Shown here piece after piece: positions 1 through 7,617 of a stretch of DNA of 64,000 nt. Source of the stretch: Clostridiales bacterium (lineage in GTDB: Bacteria > Bacillota > Desulfotomaculia > Desulfotomaculales > VENG01); contig JAIPEW010000016.1 of the NCBI GenBank assembly GCA_021736985.1, forward strand, positions 1-64,000, in the 5' to 3' direction. The notes beneath the pieces are model-generated. The model worked only from the letters and a program-made list of their open reading frames with translations. It ran no database searches and was not told the origin of the DNA. Made by a program: the position numbers and the translations under genes. Each line of letters starts with the position of its first letter. Positions within the stretch are counted from its first letter, which is position 1.

Positions 1-139
1 TTGCTTGGCATAGCCTAATCAATAATTAAGAACCGTTGGGCAAACGGGGTTAGCTTGGTAATTATACTGGCGTTAGCTAGTACGTCCCAAGAAGCCCCCA
101 CCTCTAAGCGTTAGCGTAGGTAGGGGAGTATGTCACTTA
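1..139 (+). mobile_element. Right end of an IS200/IS605 (tnpB-type) element, omegaRNA-like tail
   Basis: The first ~139 bases resemble the 3' end of tnpB-carrying IS200/IS605 elements: an AACCGTTGGGCAAACGGGG hairpin region followed by GTACGTCCCAAGAAGCC and a terminal hairpin (about 95-127, CCCC.ACCT with AGGT.GGGG), ending in GTATGTCAC. In this family the same bases form the transposon right end and the 3' scaffold of the TnpB guide RNA (omegaRNA). One frame is open to a stop at 112-114 and could be the tnpB C-terminus. tnpB itself lies outside the window. If this is right, the guide would be the bases directly 3' of about 139. Recognition is from remembered motif patterns, not a search. Confidence 0.6.
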
Positions 140-393
140 GTAAACATGAAAGCGAAGACCATAATTTAAACATGAATTACAAAATTGTCGATTTTACATC
201 AATATTTACAATTCCATATAATTATTTAAGTACTTTTGCCGAAAAATCTGGGAAACGCTTACGATTAAATTCACCTCACCGCGAATTGTTATCTCAGGAA
301 TTTGGAAATTTTTTTGCAAGAATAGGGTTGCCTAATGAAGATTTTATACAAAAAAAAGAATTAAAAGAAGCAGTTGAACAAGTTGATGAGTAG
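130..393 (+). pseudogene. Hypothetical ORF cut by the IS end
   Basis: An open frame of at most 87 codons runs out of the transposon end into flanking DNA. Its first ATG (130) lies inside the IS end. The next internal ATG (172) has no convincing ribosome site. The encoded sequence (NYKIVDFTSIFTIPYNYL... to ...LKEAVEQVDE) is not one I recognise. The simplest reading is the 3' part of a gene interrupted by the IS. A short genuine gene starting at 172 remains possible. Confidence 0.35.
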
Positions 394-551
394 TTTTAGT
401 ACCCCCATTCTACCCCAATGTAGATAAAAAAGTGCTTAAATTATGGATGTTAGATAAAACTTCCAGAGGTTTGGAATAAGCATTATAAAAGGCTTTTAAA
501 GTTAGTCGTTAATTGTTGAAACTCATTCTATAAATGGCACGCAAGAGGTTT

Positions 552-677
552 AATAACTGGGGTATTAATGGTAAGAATCTTCTGAGGGCGGAACAGGCAG
601 CCGCCACCCCCGTTATCTAGGCGGTGTTAGGAGATGCAGGAGTGCCACCCTGCCTAAGATTCTTACCATCGTTATTT
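552..677 (+). ncRNA. Candidate structured small RNA
   Basis: A 14-bp perfect stem (568-581 with 656-669) encloses about 74 bases rich in G and C. A further AATAAC/GTTATT pairing (552-557 with 671-676) extends it outward. Inside are a GGCGG/CCGCC hairpin (587-591 with 601-605), a competing second GGCGG (620-624), a GCAGG...CCTGC hairpin (about 637-653) and GGCAG/CTGCC (596-600 with 650-654). An intrinsic terminator follows within 2 bases, so the element reads as a free-standing transcript. It does not match the riboswitch, T-box, 6S or SRP consensus motifs I know. Function unknown. Confidence 0.5.
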
Positions 678-678
678 G

Positions 679-701
679 GGCCGTGTTAAACACGGCCTTT
701 T
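679..701 (+). terminator. Intrinsic terminator of the small RNA candidate
   Basis: GGCCGTG-TTAAA-CACGGCC stem-loop followed by TTTT. It ends the structured RNA on its left. Confidence 0.75.
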
Positions 702-778
702 AAATATTTTAGAAGAATTTTAACAAGTTCCCTTAAATCTTCTATGTTGGTGGCAATCAACTTCAGTGAAAAGTAACT

Positions 779-800
779 AAAAAAACAAAAGCCCGGGAGT
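779..800 (-). terminator. Intrinsic terminator of the coiled-coil gene
   Basis: Read on the minus strand: CCCGG-ACTC-CCGGG followed by CTTTTGTTTTTTT, directly after the stop codon of the minus-strand coiled-coil gene. Confidence 0.75.
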
Positions 801-805
801 CCGGG

Positions 806-1177
806 TTATTTTATTGCCCTTTTTTCTTGTTTAGTTAAGCGGTTATCCAGGTTTAGTATATCTTCCCAGATAGCCTTGACATCCTTCTTAATGATAGCAA
901 CATCTTTTTGCAGCTGCTCCTGGCCCAGCTCCAAATTATGCTGACGCTCTTCTAAGTTTTGTTGGCCCAGCTCCAAATTATGCTGGTGCACTTCTAAGTT
1001 TTGTTGGCCCAGCTCTAAATTATGCTGGCGCACTTCTAGCTTTTGTTGGCCCTTTTCCAGTGTAGTAAGGCGGGTGGTAACTTCTGACCGAAATTCCTGC
1101 AATTCCTGCCGTAGGGGCTGTAATTCTTCCTGAATAACGCTGCGGAGCATATTTGCCATGTCATTATTGTCAGCCAT
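806..1177 (-). CDS. Coiled-coil repeat protein
   Basis: A 123-residue, soluble, almost wholly helical protein. The middle (about residues 43-88) is three 14-residue repeats of the type QQNLEVRQHNLELG, encoded by 42-bp DNA repeats. Heptad-spaced leucines predict a long coiled coil. No signal peptide, membrane segment or catalytic motif is visible. Similar Glu/Gln/Leu-rich proteins are common and unnamed in Clostridia. A structural or oligomerising role is the most that can be inferred. It has its own terminator and is divergent from the diguanylate cyclase gene. Confidence 0.7.
   Translation of the reverse strand: MADNNDMANMLRSVIQEELQPLRQELQEFRSEVTTRLTTLEKGQQKLEVRQHNLELGQQNLEVHQHNLELGQQNLEERQHNLELGQEQLQKDVAIIKKDVKAIWEDILNLDNRLTKQEKRAIK
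922..1047. repeat. Three 42-bp tandem repeats inside the coiled-coil gene
   Basis: The motif GGCCCAGCTCCAAATTATGC recurs at 42-base spacing (starting near 922, 964 and 1006, the last with one substitution). Each unit encodes 14 residues, so copy-number change would keep the frame. Confidence 0.8.
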
Positions 1178-1303
1178 TGGTAGATTCCCCTTTACAAGAG
1201 GTAGTTTATAAAGAGCTGTAATTTTATAGCTAATTTATATTGAAATTGTAAAACAAAAAAATTATAATTGCAATGTTACAACCAATGAAAGAAGGTTTAT
1301 TTG

Positions 1304-2779
1304 ATGAGAAATCTTCTATTTAAATACAAATATTTAATCATAACTCTATTATTTTCCATTATGCTGCTGCTCTTTTTTCACGGTTACCGGGATACAAAGA
1401 ACATGATGGAAGAGAGTAATAAGATTCAGCGGGCCATGGTTGAACGAAATATTTTAGAGTCTTTTAGTTATGCTGACAGCACATATAAGATACTGGAAGA
1501 ACATTTAAATAAAGATATGAAAAAGTATTCTAAGGTGCTGGTAGATAAATATAAACAAAACCCGCATATCTACAGCTGGGATCTTGAAAAGATTAAAGAA
1601 AAGTTTCATGGTTATGACATTTATATAATAGATAAAAACCTGGAAGTTAAACGTACAACCTTTAAAAAAGATCTGGAACTTGATTTTGACCAATTTCCTA
1701 ACTTTGCAGATTTACTTAGAAAGCGGATGTCCGGGGACATTTTTCATGCCGATAGAATGGACATATCTACAAATGCCCACAAAATAGTTAAATACAGCTA
1801 TATGCCTTCCCCTGATAACAAATATCTTTTTGAATTAAGTACTAACATACTGGAAACTCACCCTTTAATGAAGAATATAAATGTTTTTTCCCATGCCAAT
1901 GAATTGACAAACAAATATGACCTGGTTAAAAAAATTTCTTTTTACAAGTTTAGCGAAACGGGCAGTGAGGTTGGAATTGTTACCAGGGGAGAGGGTCCTT
2001 ATATAGATAAAGATATTTCAAACAAAGTTAAAGATATTGTCGAAAATACTGTATTATCTAACAAGTCAATTGAAATAACTAAAGATAATTCTCCAGGAGC
2101 AAATTATACATACAAGTATATACCTTATTTGAATTATTCAAAACATGATGAGTTAGACTGGTGGAATTCTTATGTAGTTGGCATTACATATGACGATAGT
2201 ATTTTACAATCAAAACTGGCAGCAGAAAGAAATTTATTTATTGGAAAAACAGTGATAATCACCTTAGTATTTATATTATTTGCCTTTATCATGGTGTACT
2301 TAATAAAGCGCACCGAACAGCTGGCATCCTGTGATTGTCTAACTGCCTTACCTAATAGAAAGCGATATGAAGAGCATTTTAATAAAATAGTTTCTCAAAG
2401 AAAAGATGAAAGAGCGGCAGTGCTGTTTATCGACCTGGATGATTTTAAGGCAATTAATGACACATACGGTCATGAAACAGGAGACCTGGTTATTAAAAAA
2501 GCAGCGGAAATATTGAAAAGCAATGTTCGTGAGGATGACATGATAACCAGGGCAGGCGGAGATGAATTTTTAGTACTTCTTACCGGTATTACTTCACCCG
2601 CGGATGCAGAGTCTGCAGTTAAAAAAATTATGCAAGCATTAAAAATAACGTTAGTTGTTGATAATAAAACAATTAACGTCAGGGCAAGCACAGGCATGAG
2701 CATTTACCCGGACGACGGAACAACGCTACAGGAGTTACTGAGAAAAGCCGATCATGCCATGTACAGTGCTAAGAGATAA
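1304..2779 (+). CDS. Membrane-anchored diguanylate cyclase (GGDEF)
   Basis: Predicted to make cyclic di-GMP from two GTP at the membrane. Residues 8-25 form a transmembrane helix, followed by a roughly 280-residue extracytoplasmic sensor region of no recognised family, a second membrane helix near 312-332, and a C-terminal GGDEF domain. The GGDEF motif is intact (about 417-421), as is the RxxD product-inhibition site (REDD, five residues upstream), so the enzyme should be active and feedback-controlled. There is no EAL or HD-GYP domain. ATG 1304 is preferred over TTG 1301 because GAAGG lies 8 bases upstream. It is followed by its own terminator and is likely monocistronic. Confidence 0.93.
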   Translation: MRNLLFKYKYLIITLLFSIMLLLFFHGYRDTKNMMEESNKIQRAMVERNILESFSYADSTYKILEEHLNKDMKKYSKVLVDKYKQNPHIYSWDLEKIKEKFHGYDIYIIDKNLEVKRTTFKKDLELDFDQFPNFADLLRKRMSGDIFHADRMDISTNAHKIVKYSYMPSPDNKYLFELSTNILETHPLMKNINVFSHANELTNKYDLVKKISFYKFSETGSEVGIVTRGEGPYIDKDISNKVKDIVENTVLSNKSIEITKDNSPGANYTYKYIPYLNYSKHDELDWWNSYVVGITYDDSILQSKLAAERNLFIGKTVIITLVFILFAFIMVYLIKRTEQLASCDCLTALPNRKRYEEHFNKIVSQRKDERAAVLFIDLDDFKAINDTYGHETGDLVIKKAAEILKSNVREDDMITRAGGDEFLVLLTGITSPADAESAVKKIMQALKITLVVDNKTINVRASTGMSIYPDDGTTLQELLRKADHAMYSAKR

Positions 2780-2827
2780 ACAAAAAGTGTTAAAATAATA
2801 AAGTTACTTATATGATAAATAAGAGTG

Positions 2828-2853
2828 CCCGGTGATACATTTCGCCGGGTTTT
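2828..2853 (+). terminator. Intrinsic terminator after the diguanylate cyclase gene
   Basis: CCCGGTGA / TTCGCCGGG stem-loop followed by TTTTC. Confidence 0.75.
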
Positions 2854-2879
2854 CTTGTTATCAGTCGAAAAAACAGATT

Positions 2880-2908
2880 TTGACTCACAATTTTTGTCAA
2901 GGAAATAT
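2880..2908 (+). promoter_or_regulatory. Possible sigma-A promoter for the surface-protein block
   Basis: TTGACT, 17 bases, AAATAT, about 60 bases upstream of the DUF1616 gene. The -10 is poor, so this is only a suggestion. Confidence 0.3.
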
Positions 2909-2965
2909 TTTCTTTATGTCGAAAATTAAATCAGTCAACTTAAGGTAATAAAAGGAGGATTTGTA

Positions 2966-3811
2966 CTGAAACTAGAGACAAAAAATGAGTTTTATGCAAT
3001 TATAGGCGCGTCAGTAGTATTAGGACTGGTAATTGCCTTTACCCAGGTTCAATCTATTCGCGTTATTTTAGGCTTGCCTTTTATACTTTTTTTCCCGGGG
3101 TATACCCTGATAGCAGCTCTATTCCCTCGCCGGGATGATCTGGATGGTATAGAAAGGGTGGCCTTGAGTTTTGGTTTGAGTATTGCCGTGGTACCTCTTA
3201 TTGGCCTGGGGCTTAACTATACTCCCTGGGGGATAAGGCTTTGTCCTATATTTATTTCCCTTATTGTGTTTATTACCGCAATGTCGGGAATTGCGATGTA
3301 CAGAAGGAGCAGGTTAGAAGAGGGTGAGTATTTTTTCCCTTCTTTTGAGGTCAATATGCCCCAGTGGGAAAGCCTTTCCCGCCTTGATAAAATACTCTCT
3401 ATTACACTCGTACTGTCCATACTATTTGCCATAGGTTCCATAGCATATGTGGTAACTACCCCAAAAGTAGGTGAAAAGTTTACTGAATTTTACATATTAG
3501 GGCCCGGGGGTATGGCAGAAAATTACCCCAGTGAATTAAAAGTAGGCGAGTATGGAGAAGTTATCCTGGGTGTAGTAAACCACGAGTATAAAGAAATAAA
3601 TTACCGGGCGGAAGTGTGGATGGCCGGCAATTTAAAAAAACGTTTATCTCCAATAACGCTGGAACACGAAGAAAAATGGGAACATCCCCTGGTATTTAAA
3701 ACTAACCGGGCACATAAAAATCTTAAGGTGGAATTCAGATTGTACAGGGGGGATGAAAATGAACCTTACCGCAAACTCCATCTCTGGGTGGATGTGATAA
3801 AGATTGAATGA
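2966..3811 (+). CDS. DUF1616-family membrane protein, CTG start
   Basis: About 281 residues. The N-terminal half has four membrane helices (FYAIIGASVVLGLVIA..., GLPFILFFPGYTLIAALFP..., ALSFGLSIAVVPLIGLGL, and one near FISLIVFITAMSGIA). A fifth helix (about residues 137-155) precedes a soluble, probably external, beta-rich domain. The FFPGYTL / FPRRDDLDGIERVALSFGLS block is typical of DUF1616. The family start lies upstream of the first TTG in frame. A strong AAGGAGG (2952-2958) sits 7 bases before CTG 2966, so a rare CTG start is favoured. Its stop overlaps the next gene by 8 bases, suggesting coupling. Molecular function is unknown. Confidence 0.85.
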   Translation: MKLETKNEFYAIIGASVVLGLVIAFTQVQSIRVILGLPFILFFPGYTLIAALFPRRDDLDGIERVALSFGLSIAVVPLIGLGLNYTPWGIRLCPIFISLIVFITAMSGIAMYRRSRLEEGEYFFPSFEVNMPQWESLSRLDKILSITLVLSILFAIGSIAYVVTTPKVGEKFTEFYILGPGGMAENYPSELKVGEYGEVILGVVNHEYKEINYRAEVWMAGNLKKRLSPITLEHEEKWEHPLVFKTNRAHKNLKVEFRLYRGDENEPYRKLHLWVDVIKIE

Positions 3812-4616
3812 ATCAAAAATTGAGCTGGAAAATGAAGAATCAAATCTTAAACGGGGATTTCTAAAGAATAAACAAATAATTTTTTACTGCCTATACGGAA
3901 TAATTTTAACCCTGGCTGAATTGGTAGTAGGTTACGGCAGCGTGAAGCTGGGGATATTTTTACATATTTTATTACTGGGGTTACTTATAGTTCATACCTC
4001 TTTTTTATTTGCAGAAAAAATGCACTTGCTCTACCTGGCGCTGGTATTAGCTCCGCTGACCAGGATAATGAGCCTGTCAATGCCGCTCGGGGAAATATCT
4101 CCTATTTACTGGTATCTTGTGATAAGTGCACCCCTTTTTGCTTCTGGCATAGGTGTTATGCGAATTGCCGGGTTTAGTCCCGGCGAGGTAGGACTGCATT
4201 TAAATAAACTGCCGGTGCAGCTTTTAATTAGTTTAATAGGATTTCCCCTTGGAGTAATAGAGTATGTTATTCTGCGCCCGGGGCCCATGGTTTCTTCTCT
4301 TGCATTTAGCAATGTATGGTTCCCGGCGCTGGTATTAATAATTTGCACGGGCCTTTTAGAGGAATTTATTTTTCGGGGGATTATGTACAGGGCAGCATTA
4401 GAGGCAGTCGGCAAAAAATTTGCTCTATTTTACGTGAGTTTTATCTTTGCCGTGCTGCACATCACGCACCTGTCTTTTACAGACGTTATCTTTGTTTTCT
4501 GCGTTGCCTTACTGTTTACCGGTATATTTATGCAGCAGAGATCTATAGTAGGGTTAACACTTGCTCATGGTATTACGAATATTACCTTGTATATTATTTG
4601 CCCGTTAATAATTTAA
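3804..4616 (+). CDS. CPBP-family intramembrane metalloprotease
   Basis: 270 residues, about seven to eight membrane helices. The Abi/CPBP signature is present: EEFIFRG (about 187-193), then HITH (about 217-220) and a late HGITN. These supply the glutamates and histidines of the predicted zinc site. Family members process prenylated or membrane proteins or act in bacteriocin immunity. The substrate here is unknown, but overlap with the DUF1616 gene and the 24-base gap to a tiny membrane protein suggest a shared job at the envelope. The start is TTG 3804, inside the upstream gene. Confidence 0.85.
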   Translation: MNESKIELENEESNLKRGFLKNKQIIFYCLYGIILTLAELVVGYGSVKLGIFLHILLLGLLIVHTSFLFAEKMHLLYLALVLAPLTRIMSLSMPLGEISPIYWYLVISAPLFASGIGVMRIAGFSPGEVGLHLNKLPVQLLISLIGFPLGVIEYVILRPGPMVSSLAFSNVWFPALVLIICTGLLEEFIFRGIMYRAALEAVGKKFALFYVSFIFAVLHITHLSFTDVIFVFCVALLFTGIFMQQRSIVGLTLAHGITNITLYIICPLII

Positions 4617-4640
4617 ATATTTCTAGAAAGGAGGGATTTT

Positions 4641-4925
4641 ATGATATCTACAGTAACCACCACCACTACCACTACAACAACAACTACTACTACAACTGCA
4701 GCAGGTGCTTCTTTAACCTCTGAGATTGGCCTTCTTGCCGTTATTTCATTGATTGTTTTACTAGTTGTCAAAGAATTAGCCGGGGCAGCATTGGAGTCCG
4801 GTGGTGAGTTACGGGGCTATTCCACAGTAGCAGGGTTAGATAAAGTGTTAAATGTGGGCATAGTTCCATTGTTGTTTGCTTTCAGTTTTATCGTTGTAGA
4901 CAAAGTTGTGCAGATTTTAGCTTAA
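4641..4925 (+). CDS. Small membrane protein with N-terminal poly-threonine tract
   Basis: 94 residues behind an AAAGGAGGG site. Residues 4-19 are MISTV followed by fourteen consecutive threonines, then two hydrophobic helices (EIGLLAVISLIVLLVVKELAG and IVPLLFAFSFIVVDKVVQILA). The threonine run is encoded by mixed ACN codons, so it is probably selected and not pure slippage. I do not recognise the family. It is the third gene of a DUF1616-CPBP-mini-protein unit and might be a substrate or partner of the protease; that is inference. Confidence 0.75.
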   Translation: MISTVTTTTTTTTTTTTTTAAGASLTSEIGLLAVISLIVLLVVKELAGAALESGGELRGYSTVAGLDKVLNVGIVPLLFAFSFIVVDKVVQILA

Positions 4926-4956
4926 CCAGAATACAAGCAAGGACATAAGACGGGAA

Positions 4957-4990
4957 AGGCCCTGGATGCCGTGTGGTACCGGGGCTTTTT
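4957..4990 (+). terminator. Intrinsic terminator of the DUF1616-CPBP unit
   Basis: GCCC.GG ... CC.GGGC hairpin followed by TTTTT, between the mini membrane protein and the first SLH gene. Confidence 0.7.
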
Positions 4991-5027
4991 ACCAGTATTA
5001 TTAATTGTACCCTGTAAGGAGGGATAA

Positions 5028-7553
5028 GTGATTAAAAAACAGACAAAGTTATTAACTCTGCTGCTGTGCTTACTGTTTGCCCTGACCATAGGTGTGGGGG
5101 CAGCAGGGGCAAGCAGTTCAACTGATCAAGATGTTGCTAATAAAATAGTAGAAGTATATTCTTGTCTAAATGATTCTGGAAAAGATGCAATAAATGAAGC
5201 CAGGGGAAATGTGGTGGAAACAGAAACAGAAATAGAAAACAGTCTTGATCCAATATTCGAGAATACTAGCGTAGTTGAACGATATGATGGTGACGCAGAT
5301 AAAGCAAGAAATGATATTACTAATATGTTATACGATCTTGCTAAAAATGTCCAATATGCTGACCCTGATTCATCACTAGAAGTATTAAAAGATAATATAA
5401 GCAGTTTTAGAGAAGATCATAATGATACAGTTACTGATCTACTGGGGTCAGATATCGATGCCGGTGATTTGCTTGATTTTTATATAGCAGTAACTGACAA
5501 TGTTAAAGATATAGTACGTGATAATCCAGTTGATTACGGTACTGCTTTATTAAACTATGATGAAAGTGAAATTAAAAGTTTGTTTAAAGAAGCATATCAT
5601 AAGAATAATTATTCACAAGAGGATGTTAAGAGTGCACTAGAAGACTTAGGTCTAACTGTAGAAAAATTATATGAAGTTAGAGTTAATATAAATAATAAAG
5701 TAGATCCAAATCATGATGCTGAAGAAGCATTACTTGGGGCGTATTTAGTTTCTCAAACAAGTATTGAGCTTGATACTGATACTGATGATGATGGCACTAG
5801 CTCTGGTTCAAGCGGCGGAGGCGGGGCCCCTGCAGGCTCATCTGACCCAGATGAAGCCGCTGGTGAAGCCGAGGAAACAGTCGACAATCCCGATGCTACC
5901 GACGACGAAGTAGCAGATTCTGCTAACAATGCTGCTGACAGCCTGGATAGTGCTGCCCGTGATGCAGAAACATCCGAGGATGCAGAAAAAGTCGTAGATA
6001 CAGTAAGTGGATTCTCAGAGACATTGGATAAAGCAGTTGACCGAGTAGAGGATGCAGATGCAGCAGGTAAACTGGGCGACTCAGCAAGCACAGTGGCAAG
6101 TTCCCTGGCTGAAGCAGCTGGGAAAGTAACCAGTGATGAAGGTAAGCAAAAAATAGGGGAAAGTGCATCCAAAGTTATCGATACTGCTTCCAGGGCAATG
6201 GATAAGATGGATGGGGATAAAGCCTCAGAAGTTGCCGAAAATATGATTAAGTCTGCTGCTTCCCTGGGTGAGACACTTGGCGAAGATGCAGCAAAAGATG
6301 TAACTGACAAAACTGTTGACCTGGCTGAGAAAGCAGTTGAAAGAGCAGGTACTGACAAAATACCCGAAAGTGAAGTAAAAGTTGAAGGCGATAAAGCCAG
6401 CGTAGAAGCTAACCCGGACAGGATACAAGAAAAGGCTCAAAAAGCACTTGAAGCTGCTGAAAAAATGCAGTCCGCTTTAGAAGAGAATGGAATAGAAAGT
6501 GGTAAAGAAGTTAGTACCAGTGTAAGTGTAGAAGTTCCTGCAACCGGCAAAGATGAAGTAGAAACAAATCTTCCAGCAGGTACCCTGGAAACACTGGCTG
6601 AGAACAATGTTGACAAGTTAAATGTTAAGACAGAGGTAGCATCCTTCGGTCTTTCTGCTGACACCTTTGGTGAAGAGTCAAAAGGCAAAGATGTATCCCT
6701 GTCTGCCAGTAATATCAATCATGAAGATTTACCCGGTGCTGCTAAAAACCTGGTTCCTTCTGACAGTACTGTTGTAGATTTAAATGCTTCTGTTGATGGA
6801 AACAAGACAAGCAATTTCGAGAAACCAGTGGAAGTTTCCATTCCATATACTTTAAATGAAGGTGAAGATCCCGACGAAGTAACAGTATTTGTAGTAAATG
6901 ACGATGGAGCAGTAGAGCCGGTAGGCGGAAAATATGATCCGGCAACAGGACAAGTGAAGTTCAATAGGTCCCACTTCAGTAAGTATTTTGCTAAGACAGC
7001 AAGGAAAGAGTTTTCTGACCTGGGTAATTTCGAATGGGCCCGGAACACAGTCGAAGTCATGGCAGGCAAAGGCTTAATAGCAGGACGCACTGCCGCTACC
7101 TTTGATCCCGCAGCCGACATTACCAGGGCTGAATTCTCTGCACTGGCAGTCAGAATGCTGGCCTTAGAACAACCAGCAGAAGAATTACCATTCAAGGATA
7201 TTGCTGAAGGTGCATGGTACAGAAATGTAGTCGCAGCAGCTTATGCCAACAATATTGTAGCAGGTAAATCAGCAGATGTATTTGATCCTAACGGCAAAAT
7301 AACCAGGCAGGAGATAGCAGTAATTATCTCCAGGATAATGGTTGATGAAGGATACAAGCAGGGTAAAGTAAGTGACCTTGCCGCGTTTAAGGACCAGCAG
7401 CAAATTAGCCGCTGGGCAAGAAACGGTGCAGCCCTGGCTTCCAGGGAAGGTATAGTAAAAGGCCTGCCGGGCAGCAAGTTTGCCCCGGATGAGAAAGCAA
7501 ACAGGGCCCAGGCCGCTGTAATGCTTTACAGGTTGTATGAAAAGTTATACTAA
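5028..7553 (+). CDS. Large S-layer homology (SLH) surface protein
   Basis: 841 residues with a classical signal peptide (KKQTKLLTLLLCLLFALTIG...AGA). After a helical N-terminal region comes a Ser/Gly linker (near 260), an Ala/Asp-rich repetitive helical stretch (about 270-480), a beta domain (about 490-650, ending in SHFSKYFA) and three SLH repeats (about 660-841). Their hallmark motifs are visible: FDPAADITRAEF, FDPNGKITRQE and FAPDEKANRAQ. SLH repeats anchor proteins to pyruvylated secondary wall polymer. The start is GTG behind TAAGGAGGG. Flanked by terminators, so likely an independent, well-expressed transcript. Confidence 0.93.
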   Translation: MIKKQTKLLTLLLCLLFALTIGVGAAGASSSTDQDVANKIVEVYSCLNDSGKDAINEARGNVVETETEIENSLDPIFENTSVVERYDGDADKARNDITNMLYDLAKNVQYADPDSSLEVLKDNISSFREDHNDTVTDLLGSDIDAGDLLDFYIAVTDNVKDIVRDNPVDYGTALLNYDESEIKSLFKEAYHKNNYSQEDVKSALEDLGLTVEKLYEVRVNINNKVDPNHDAEEALLGAYLVSQTSIELDTDTDDDGTSSGSSGGGGAPAGSSDPDEAAGEAEETVDNPDATDDEVADSANNAADSLDSAARDAETSEDAEKVVDTVSGFSETLDKAVDRVEDADAAGKLGDSASTVASSLAEAAGKVTSDEGKQKIGESASKVIDTASRAMDKMDGDKASEVAENMIKSAASLGETLGEDAAKDVTDKTVDLAEKAVERAGTDKIPESEVKVEGDKASVEANPDRIQEKAQKALEAAEKMQSALEENGIESGKEVSTSVSVEVPATGKDEVETNLPAGTLETLAENNVDKLNVKTEVASFGLSADTFGEESKGKDVSLSASNINHEDLPGAAKNLVPSDSTVVDLNASVDGNKTSNFEKPVEVSIPYTLNEGEDPDEVTVFVVNDDGAVEPVGGKYDPATGQVKFNRSHFSKYFAKTARKEFSDLGNFEWARNTVEVMAGKGLIAGRTAATFDPAADITRAEFSALAVRMLALEQPAEELPFKDIAEGAWYRNVVAAAYANNIVAGKSADVFDPNGKITRQEIAVIISRIMVDEGYKQGKVSDLAAFKDQQQISRWARNGAALASREGIVKGLPGSKFAPDEKANRAQAAVMLYRLYEKLY

Positions 7554-7561
7554 AAGTTATG

Positions 7562-7597
7562 AAAAACGGGGCTATCTCCGGATAACCCCGTTTTCAT
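7562..7597 (+). terminator. Intrinsic terminator after the large SLH gene
   Basis: AACGGGG...(loop)...CCCCGTTTT stem-loop with T-run. Confidence 0.8.
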
Positions 7598-7617
7598 AGT
7601 AATAGGAGGAGATGGCT

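Noticed and set aside
586-660. T-box leader in the structured RNA region
   Set aside because: GGGTGGCAC-like bases occur only on the minus strand, without a specifier stem or an aminoacyl-tRNA synthetase or amino-acid gene nearby.
4316-4723. 135-codon plus-strand frame overlapping the CPBP and poly-Thr genes
   Set aside because: Out of frame with both real genes and rich in His/Tyr/Asn from the repeated ACN codons.
5753-7477. Several long minus-strand frames opposite the large SLH gene
   Set aside because: They are shadows of a biased, Ala/Asp/Ser-rich plus-strand gene; no ribosome sites and Ser/Leu-rich nonsense translations.
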